From: Callipepla californica brunnescens | Taxonomy: Eukaryota > Chordata > Aves > Galliformes > Odontophoridae | Assembly: GCA_023055505.1 (NCBI GenBank) | Contig: JALIRH010000044.1 | Span: 4,092,001-4,156,000 of the forward strand | Direction of reading: 5' to 3' | DNA length: 64,000 bases | Part shown: positions 55,401 through 64,000 of the stretch, in pieces | Position numbering within the stretch: the stretch's first letter is position 1 | Layout: each line of letters starts with the position of its first letter | Notes under the pieces: generated by a model | The model's input: only the letters and a program-made list of their open reading frames with translations | Database searches by the model: none | Told to the model about the DNA's origin: nothing | Translations under genes and position numbers: made by a program

Positions 55401-56949
55401 CAAAATGTAATTATGCTTTGCATAAGGATTGCTTCACTTACATGCTTCAAACCTGGTACCTGTTTCAATAAGTTCTAGTCCTCGTGCTCTTGAGAAGGGA
55501 GAGGGGAAACAAGAATTGTTCTCTGTATAACTTTTCTACCTGATTTATGGTCAGAATTTCTGCTTGATGTCCCTTTGTTTGGTTTATCCAGAAGCAATGT
55601 ATAAATTTTTGAAATAGAAGTAATAGGTTCAAAATATTTTTTCCCAAAGAAGTTTGCATAGTGGTTGATATCTTCTGGAAATTCATGATATGGGGAGGAA
55701 AAGTGTCCCATGAATAAGTTTAGTTCCCATCATTTGTATATTTCTGTATGAATAGGCATGGAGTTCTACAGTATCTGTGTGAATAGACTAGTATGTGCAG
55801 GTATATGGACGTGTTAAAGGAAGGAGCTTCACAGAATTCTTTTATTACTGAATGGTCCAGAAAGAGTAGTGCACTAAACTTTATATGAATGGCTGATCTG
55901 AACACCAAGAGAGTGTTCCCAGGTGGGATAGACCATTTTTATACTGTCCCTTCTGCTAATTCTTGTATGCGGAAACAAGTGACATTTTGAAAATAGTGCA
56001 AAAGCATGCCTTTCCCACATTTCCTAGTTCATACTTATAGCTACTTTCAGCAAGCAAATTGACTGAAGCAGCAACTTATTTCAGATTTAAAGCCAGGAAT
56101 CTGCTCTTGTATGTTTTTGTCATGCCATACTGCAGCTCTGGGTGTTGACAATTTACAGTGGTACAGCCTGAAGCTGCGTACTGCATATTCTGATCCTCTT
56201 TCAGGCACTTAATACAATAGGGTTGAAAATACATCGTGAACAGAAGAGAACAATCCCCCCATGTTCTATTTTAGTATGTTGAGCCTAAAGTCCATTGGCT
56301 GGGAGCTGTCATCAGACATGACCATATGTTACTCAATGGTATTACAAGTAAATCCTAATTGAGTGCAAATTATGAAGATTAAAGTCACCTCACATTTAGC
56401 TGCATTACATTGAAGCAAATGTATTTCAAAGTCTTATTTAAAATGCTGGCAATTCTCAGCACAAAAATTAACAGGCTGTCATTACCTTGGATTTTATGAG
56501 CTGCTTCAAATGTCTGAAGTTCCTTGTTTGGAGCTCTTGGTCAGAAGGAAAGAACAGTCCTTAGCAGCACAGACACAGAAAAAAACACCAAAGACAATGT
56601 ATCATTAACAACTTTTGAAAAAAACATTAAATATTGATACAACAAAGTCACAGAAAAATCTTCTGGTATAAGCTTTTCATAAATAATGACTTTAAAAAAT
56701 AAATAATACAGTAAAAGACTGTATGACTGCTGCTCTAATTGTGGTTAAGATCAAAGATTTGGATTTAAGCAATCCACTGTTAGGACAAGCCAGGCCCTGT
56801 TTCTAACAGGCAGTGTATTACTTTTTGAAAACAATTAACTGCCAGAAAGATATTCCGTGGTGACTGAAGTTTGTTACTGTTTCATAAGAGGTCTGTAAAG
56901 AAGCAAGAAGCTGAACTTCATCTATTGGTGCACTTTGGGTGATGCACTC

Positions 56950-57010
56950 CATTTTAATGAGATTAAAGGTTTAATGCAGATAAAAGATTTTTATCTGTTC
57001 TGTGCACCCG
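56950..57010 (+). promoter_or_regulatory. Putative RBP3 core promoter (CRX-type motif plus TATA-like box)
   Basis: GATTAAAG at 56961-56968 fits the CRX/OTX-type GATTA core; mammalian RBP3 promoters are known to carry a GATTAA element close to the start. A TATA-like ATAAAAG follows at 56980-56986, which would put transcription start near 57010 and give a 5' UTR of about 120 bases. The motifs are seen; function and start site are inferred. Confidence 0.5.
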
Positions 57011-57132
57011 TATTCAACGCAGAGATTTCAGTGTGGTGCACAAACAGGGACAGCGGACGGCTATGATCATTCTGATAGAAAAGAACTTTTGACTCCTTTC
57101 CCAAGTACTTTTTCTTTTTTATTCCATACAAA

Positions 57133-60100
57133 ATGATCAGAGCACGTTTCTTTCTGTTTTCTGTTCTGATGTTTTGCAGCATATCTGCTGAGGAAATCTT
57201 TCAGCCAACCCTCGTGCTGGATATGGCTAAAGTCTTACTGGATAATTACTGCTATCCTGAAAACTTAGTGGGAATGCAAGAAGCCATTGAGCAAGCCATC
57301 AAGAGTGGGGAGATCCTGGATATTTCTGACCCAAAAATGCTGGCCAGTGTCTTGACAGCTGGAGTGCAAGGTGCTCTGAATGATCCAAGACTTGTAATTT
57401 CCTATGAACCATCACCTCACGCAGCTCCTAAACAAGAAGCTGAAACTTTCCCCACTCGGGAACAACTCCTTAGTCTTATTGAGCATGTGGTTGTGTATGA
57501 CAAGCTGGAGGGAAACGTTGGCTACCTGAGGATTGATTATGTCATAGGACAGGAAGTTGTGGAGAAAGTTGGAGCTTTTCTGGTGGACAAGGTGTGGAAG
57601 ACTCTGATAAATACATCTGCCTTGGTGATAGATCTTCGTTACAGCACTGGAGGTCAGATCTCTGGAATTCCTTTCATTATCTCATACTTGCATGAAGCAG
57701 ACAAGATGCTACATGTTGAGACTGTGTACAATCGCCCTTCCAACACCACTACAGAGATATGGACATTGCCAAAAGTGTTGGGAGAGAGATACAGCAAAGA
57801 CAAGGATGTCATTGTTTTGATCAGTCGCCACACCACAGGAGTGGCTGAAGATGTGGCTTACATCCTCAAGCACATGAACAGAGCTATCACTGTTGGGGAG
57901 AAGACAGCTGGGGGCTCACTGGACATCCAGAAGCTACGTATTGGCCCTTCTAATTTCTATATGATGGTTCCTGTGTCACGATCTGTCAGTTCTTTGAGTG
58001 GGGGTGGACAGAGCTGGGAGGTGAGTGGGGTGATGCCATGTGTGGCTACTGAGGCAGAGCAAGCCCTGCAGAAATCCTTGGACATCCTGGCAGTGCGCAG
58101 AGCTGTGCCTGGCACCTTAAGTCGCCTCACAGACATATTAAAAAACTATTACAGCTTAGTGGACCGAGTGCCAGTGCTGCTGCGGCACCTTGCTATCTCT
58201 GACTTCTCTTCTGTGCAGTCAGCAGAAGACCTGGCCACCAAGCTCAACACTGAGATGCAGACCTTATCTGAGGACCCTCGCCTGTTAGTCCGAGCCATGA
58301 TGCCAGGTGAAGCTGCTACCACTCCTGCTGAGATGCCAATTGCTATGGCAGCCAATTTGCCTGACAACGAGCAACTGCTGCATGCCCTGGTGGATACGGT
58401 CTTCAAAGTGTCGGTGTTGCCAGGCAATGTGGGCTACATGCGCTTTGATGAGTTTGCTGATGCCTCTGTTCTTGTTAAACTGGGACCTTACATTGTGAAA
58501 AAAGTGTGGGAGCCCCTCCAAAATACAGAGAACCTGATCATGGACCTACGTTACAACCCTGGTGGGCCTTCCTCCTCCGCTGTGCCTGTGTTAATCTCTT
58601 ACTTCCAAGATCCTACTGCTGGCCCTGTACATCTCTACAAAACCTATGACAGGCGCACCAACCATACAGAAGAGCACAACAGCCAGGCAGAACTGCTGGC
58701 CCAGCCCTACGGAGCCCAGCGAGGCATCTACGTGCTCACCAGCCACCACACTGCTACAGCTGCTGAGGAGTTTGCTTACCTCATGCAATCACTAGGCCGT
58801 GCCACTCTGATCGGTGAGATCACAGCAGGTAGCCTCTCACACACTCGTACCTTCCCTCTGCTGAAGCCTGAGCAGGGAATAACTCATGGCCTAACCATCA
58901 CAGTCCCAGTTATCTCCTTCATTGACAACCATGGGGAAAGCTGGATGGGTGGAGGTGTTGTGCCTGATGCCATAGTGCTGGCTGAGGATGCTCTGGAGAA
59001 GGCAGAAGAGGTGCTAGCTTTTCACAGGAAAGTGGGGATGCTTTTAGAGAATACTGGGCAGCTTCTAGAGGCTCACTATGCCATCCCAGAAGTGGCTGAA
59101 AAGGCCAGTGTCATGCTCAACACTAAACGAGCTCAAGGAGGTTATCGATCAGCTGTAGACTTCGAGACACTGGCTTCCCAGCTTACCAGTGACTTGCAGG
59201 AGGCATCAGGGGATCATCGGCTTCATGTTTTCCACAGCCATGTGGAACCAACACCAGAAGAACAGCTTCCCAATATGATTCCCAGCCCTGAGGAGCTCAG
59301 CTATATCATTGAGGCACTCTTCAAAATCGAGGTATTGCCAGGCAACCTGGGATACCTTCGCTTTGATATGATGGCTGAGGCAGAAACTGTAAGGGCGATT
59401 GGGCCTCAGCTGGTGCAGATGGTCTGGAACAAGCTGGTTGACACAGATGCCATGATTATCGACATGAGATACAATACAGGTGGCTACTCTACTGCTGTCC
59501 CAATACTTTGTTCCTATTTCTTTGAGCCTGAGCCTCGTCAGCACCTTTACACTGTCTACGACCGTAGTACCTCCCGCAGCACAGAGGTGTGGACTCTCCC
59601 CAAGGTCACTGGCAGGAGATATGGCTCCCTTAAGGATATCTACATCCTAACAAGCCATATGAGTGGCTCAGCAGCTGAAGCTTTCACTCGTTCTATGAAG
59701 GATCTACACCGGGCCACAGTTATTGGTGAGCCCACAGTAGGTGGTTCCCTCTCAGTGGGTATTTATCGAGTAGGCAACAGCTCCTTATATGCCTCCATCC
59801 CTAGCCAAGTGGTGCTCAGCCCAGTCACTGGCAAAGTGTGGAGTGTGTCTGGAGTGGAGCCACATATCACCATCCAAGCCAGCGAAGCCTTGGCTGTAGC
59901 TCAGCACATTGCCAAACTGCGTGCCCAGGTGCCACAGACAGTGCAAACTGTAGGTAAGCTTGTGGCAGAAAATTATGCTTTTGCTGACATTGGGACTGAT
60001 ATAGCATCAAACCTCACCAAGAGTATCAACAAAGAAAATTACAAAAGGATAAATTCAGAAAAGGAGCTGGCCAGGAAGTTGACTGCAATCTTGCAAGCTC

Positions 60101-60180
60101 TTTCTGATGATGAACACCTGAAAATGCTTTACATCCCTGAGCATGCCAAGGACAGCATTCCAGGGATCATGCCAAAAGAG
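57133..60180 (+). CDS. RBP3: RBP3 / IRBP, interphotoreceptor retinoid-binding protein, first coding exon (3' exons outside window)
   Basis: Large glycoprotein of the interphotoreceptor matrix that shuttles retinoids between photoreceptors and pigment epithelium or Muller cells. This exon encodes 1016 codons: signal peptide [19 protein letters not shown], repeat 1 (to about 328), repeat 2 (about 329-634), repeat 3 (about 635-935) and the start of repeat 4 (936-1016). Each full repeat shows GYLRxD or GYMRFD, a D-[LM]-R-Y-x-x-GG motif (D167, D471, D777, spacing 304 and 306) and a GExT block (255, 561, 865). A single giant first exon ending in early repeat 4 is the known vertebrate RBP3 structure. 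The exon ends phase 0 at [17 protein letters not shown]. The frame stays open to 60306, but that tail is intronic and repeat-derived. Later exons would finish repeat 4; I could not find them before 64000. Confidence 0.95.
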
Positions 60181-63100
60181 GTACAGTTCTTTTTCTATTC
60201 AGCTATATTTGTGCCAGCTAGAATCCAGTGCTTAAGTGGGCACCAAATTTTCTCCGACATTAAGGCAGACCGAGTTGAAGTGCTATGCCTCAGCCTGAAC
60301 CAGTGATTGAGCACTTGATGGGAAGGCAGGGTCAACCCAGGTGTGACTGGAAGGGGGTAGAGCCAGGATCCACCTCTTCCCAGGCCTCACTTAAAGGTTG
60401 GTAGTGAAGGTGAGGAGATTTCTTGCTGGAGATATCTGCCTACCTGAGGCCTTCTAAGTGTAAGCAGCTCTTTTCCTTCATTTCTGTGTCTGTCTGCTGC
60501 ACTTTGTCTCATTCTCATTTGCTGTAGCCAAAGACTTTGCTACCCCACCATTACCACAGTACCCTTCATTCCATTATAGCATTACACCAGGGTAGTAGCT
60601 CACGTGAATGGATGGTAGTTTTGGTTGCACTTATTCTGGAGACAACAGCCCTCAGACTGTGAATCTCCTTCAGCAGCCATCTACTGCAAGTAAAGGTTCT
60701 GATTCAGGGCTTCTATATTGGAGAGAAAATACCTCATTATTTCCAAACATGGAAAAGTACCATGGCTTTTAAAGCTGTAATAAATTAATGCAGAAAACTA
60801 CTCATTAGAAAATGAGTTTGTAGCCTGAGAAAAACTTAGTTGGTCCAGAGCAAGTGCATATACTTGCAAAACATACAATCACACATTTTGTATTTGTTTT
60901 TTATATATGGAATTGCCATTTCTAACTCTGTTACACCAGAGTAACAAGCCATTCCTTTTGTACTGGTAGTGAAAAGTTGTGATTGTGTCTCATGTTCAGC
61001 ATCAGGTAGTTTCCCAATGAGCTAGAAATACTTTGGAAGAAGTATCTGGGTGGAAGTTAGGTGACCCTAGGGAGAAATTGATTTTTAATAATTTTTTGTT
61101 CTTGCTGCATGGTTTGCATAACTGCCTGTGCTTTGTTCTGAGCCTGCCTATTTATACACTGGTCTGCCTTGCCAATCTTTCTTGTTCATTGTTGTGCTGG
61201 AGGGAGCTCCCAGGAGCACTTGTTATAATTCCATGTTCAGATTAAGGGGGGGGTGGGATAACCTGATCCCTCTCTTGGCGTTAGCATCTTTCTGGCTACT
61301 GCTCCAGCACAGCTCACAGAGACATGGTTTCCTCAGGGACTCATAAAGTTACATTTTGAAGAGAATTCATTTGCTTTTGCAGTGAACCAGAGAGTACCAA
61401 GTGTCAGGTAACTATTAAATGTTTCCTGTGGGAGGAAATCTGTGGGCTTCCACACTCTGAAGTTTTGGGCATGCATGAATTAGGGTGCGTGTGATCTGTG
61501 AAAACGAAGGTCAAGAACAAAATCTAAGCATTTTCAGAAGGTGTTTTTATCAGGTTTGTTAACCAAGAAGTGGTAGCTCCATTCTTATCTCCAAGCAAAA
61601 TCTGGGCAGCAGAGGTACCTTCGCTTCCTCACCCTTTTTTTCTTTTCTTTCTTTTTCCTTTTTTCCAGTGTCCCTTTCTCTCCTTGACTCCCCTTGCAGG
61701 GTAATTGATTCTGCATTGTTTTTGAGGAGCCATAGAATGCTTTCTTGTGGATCGTTTCAGAAGTCCTTCATTCCAGTATCCCAGAAAGCAAATGACTTCA
61801 GATTAGTGTGAGGTTTACATGATGGCATTAAATGCATTTATAAATTCATTTTTTGGACACTTTTAAACAGGGATGCGGTGTCTCTGTAATCTGCATTGCG
61901 TTCATTCCTTAAAAATCAAAGAGCTTGTTTTTCTCTTGTGCTACCAATCTTCCAGCAACCATTTCCCCTAACAGGGAGATTTCTTGATAATGACCTTGAC
62001 AGTGAAGCAGATCCAACACAATTAAATGAAAGTGATGATGAATAACTGCAGAGGGGATGGGATGGGACATGGGAGACAGACAAGTGAAATGCTTGTAGAC
62101 CTTTGCATCTGCTATTCTAGAAGAGCTGCTGAAGCATAATACTGGGTAGTGAATGTGTCTCATCTGTGACAGCAGCAAGGTCAATTCTAGCCAGAGATCT
62201 CTGCTGCATAAATACCACTTTCAAAAGTCAGACTTCCCAGAGGCAAATGTTGTATGTACGGTTTGTGATTCAGAAAAGAGCCTTTTGCTTGTAAAGTAGG
62301 GCTCTTTGAGGCAATGAACAGTCCTTTAGTAGCTATTCTAGCCTCATAAGAGACCTGTGCTTCTCTAATGCTACAGTAGATTTGCCCATTAGTTTGATGG
62401 GTTTTCAATGCATGCTAGATGAAAACTCAAAACTTAGTCAAGAATTGTATTTTCCAATGTAATCTTCCAGGGTATTCCAGGCTAGAAAATAACATTTTTT
62501 TTTTTTAAAGCTTTTGCTGACTGGCTTCCAATCAATATGTTACAAGCTATATGTTGTCACAGCAGTCTGGTGTGCTGATGTGCTAAGCAGCCCTATGCAG
62601 GGTGAAAGTATAGCTTCCCACTTTGCCCCGCACTCCCTCAGTGTGGACTGAGAGCCTTAAATAACCTCTTTTAATCCTTCACAGAGAGCTGTCCCAGAGC
62701 ATTTCAGCTCTTGCTTATGATGACCCCTGCATTCTAGCTATACAGGTGCAATGAAGGACAGCATTAGAGTTCAAAGCCCCAGTTCCAGAAAAACTGGAGA
62801 AATTATCTGTGAAAAGTTGGATGTGGTTAAATAAGAGTGTATGCAAGATTTTTTTTACAGTTTCTAGAGTGTATGTAATTGCACCATTCTGGGAGGAAAA
62901 TGGCTTGTTTGGAAGGAGCCCCATACAAGAGCATAGGTCCTTCAGAGTTCACAATGTGAACACAATTTCAGAGTCTTTGCAGTAAAAAATAATTGCCATG
63001 AAAATGGGATGGATAAGCACAAATCTATCAGTAAAACATGCAGAGCCTTCTGATACATTCAGCTGAAATGAAACATCAAGTTGGAGCATACAGTGCCCAT

Positions 63101-64000
63101 TCTTGTGCAATGCTTTTCTGGAAAGTTGCGACTTGAGGAGAGCCCAGGGAAGAGGAACAGGAGTAAAGTGAAGAGTGGGTAAGAGTTATCTTGAATAAGT
63201 TTAAAGGACTTGAGATATTTATTCGAGAGAAAGGAAAACTTAGGATACACAAAAAACAGTTTTCAGACTGATAAGAGGCAATTTTAAATATGTTTCCTTG
63301 TCCATGCTGAATAGACCAAGATGTAATGCACATAAACTGCAGAAAGCAGTGAATTTAGAGTGTTTACACAAGATGTTAGGAATATCTTGTAAAGCTAGTG
63401 ACATGATGGGGCTGGATTGACTGAAGGGGGACGTGTAATGTCCGTCACTGGTTGTTTTTGAGAGAAGCAGCTGTCAGGGGGATTGCTGATCCTGCTCAGC
63501 TCTTGAGCTGAGGAACCTACTAGGCTGGATGGTTTCTTTTCAGACTGTGAGGGTGCATAAAGATTCTGAAAAAGAGGCAACATCTCCCCCCTACCTCAAG
63601 ATCTTGTGATTCTTAAACCAGCCTTTGAGTTTGCAGTGTGTCATGGTTTTGTGCACTAATGGCACAAGGTTAGCTGATGATATTTTAATTTGGTGGCTGA
63701 CAGCACTAGCCGCCTTAATGGAAATCAGAGTTACACTACAATGGCCAGCATGAAATTAACTATAAAATTACAGTTTCCTTTTAAATGAAAAAGATGACTT
63801 AGGGAAGAGATGAAAAGTGAGGAAAGATAGGTGCAACTGGAAAAGCAGTTTGCCTGTGGTTGGGATATGAGCTAGTGATGAAAATTCTCACATATTTCCC
63901 AGTACAGCAATCTAAGTCCTATTTTGTGTCACACTACATGTTCTAGTTAGGCCATGTACGATTGCAGAATAGATCTGGATGCCATATATAGTTTACCAAA
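60181..64000 (+). other. RBP3 intron 1 (partial, runs off the window)
   Basis: Begins with GTACAG. The first 120 bases are open in frame with the exon, then end within a dispersed repeat copy. It also holds a polypyrimidine tract (61634-61668). I searched by eye for the repeat-4 continuation (a GYLRFD-like block followed by a D-M-R motif) in the remaining sequence and found none, so the acceptor is presumed beyond 64000. Confidence 0.7.
60290..60560 (+). repeat. Dispersed repeat, copy B (family not identified)
   Basis: Similar in order and content to 52105-52400: shared blocks include tgaaccagtg.ttgagca, gactggaagg, gagccaggat, cacct-ttcccag, a ttaa-ag-gttgg-agtg stretch, tttctt-tggagat, and gctgta.cc.aagac.ttgct. 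The two copies are in the same orientation, diverged, with small gaps. A ttatttaa-like element in copy A in the middle of the repeat is compatible with an LTR promoter, but no family can be assigned from sequence alone. Confidence 0.7.

Larger units (their letters stand above)
45540..56949. other. Intergenic DNA between GDF2 and RBP3
   Basis: About 11.4 kb. Apart from the GC-rich block and repeat copy A, which have their own entries, it is AT-rich with a short GTT repeat (47108-47119) and small homopolymers. No gene is supported on either strand. Confidence 0.75.

Noticed and set aside
60560..64000. Possible RBP3 exons 2-4
   Set aside because: Scanned for the GYLRFD, D-M-R and GExT signatures that must occur in repeat 4; none found on the + strand, so no exon is claimed.

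Overview
The window is vertebrate nuclear DNA, almost certainly from a bird and most likely a galliform such as chicken. Three spliced genes on the + strand can be read with confidence: GDF10 (BMP3B), GDF2 (BMP9) and the first part of RBP3 (IRBP, interphotoreceptor retinoid-binding protein). This order is the conserved vertebrate GDF10-GDF2-RBP3 linkage group. The avian call rests on CR1 retroposon 3' ends (5608-5720 and 36751-37330), compact introns, overall AT-rich intergenic DNA with one sharp CpG island, and protein sequences close to but clearly diverged from the mammalian orthologues. Species identity is inferred, not proven.

Layout. 1-24.88 kb: long intergenic stretch with no supportable gene; it holds one CR1 fragment, several homopolymer runs, a C-rich tract with G-quadruplex potential on the - strand, and a CTCF-like motif at 19608-19621. 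24.88-26.2 kb: CpG island and presumed promoter of GDF10. 25553-36224: GDF10, three coding exons (25553-25844, 29709-30613, 36033-36224), 462 residues. 36.2-42.4 kb: GDF10 3' UTR and flank with an inverted CR1 copy, then unannotated sequence up to GDF2. 42414-45333: GDF2, two coding exons (42414-42759, 44396-45333), 427 residues. 45.3-56.9 kb: intergenic, with a GC-rich block around 48.95-49.96 kb and one copy of an uncharacterised dispersed repeat. 57133-60180: giant first coding exon of RBP3, 1016 codons, covering repeats 1-3 and the start of repeat 4; the remaining exons are not in the window. A second copy of the dispersed repeat sits just inside RBP3 intron 1.

The two growth-factor genes encode secreted TGF-beta superfamily ligands of different branches (BMP3/GDF10 and BMP9/BMP10). 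Both have a prodomain, a basic cleavage region and a seven-cysteine knot domain, and they share a phase-1 intron just after an N-x-V-R-S-F motif. RBP3 is a functionally unrelated retinal matrix protein. The three genes are neighbours by descent; nothing in the sequence shows that they work as a unit. I found no bona fide novel system. The most useful leads are an extra prodomain cysteine in GDF2, an overlapping upstream ORF at the GDF2 start, an extra R-X-X-R site in the GDF10 prodomain, loss of the S41-peptidase lysine in all visible RBP3 repeats, and the unnamed repeat pair.
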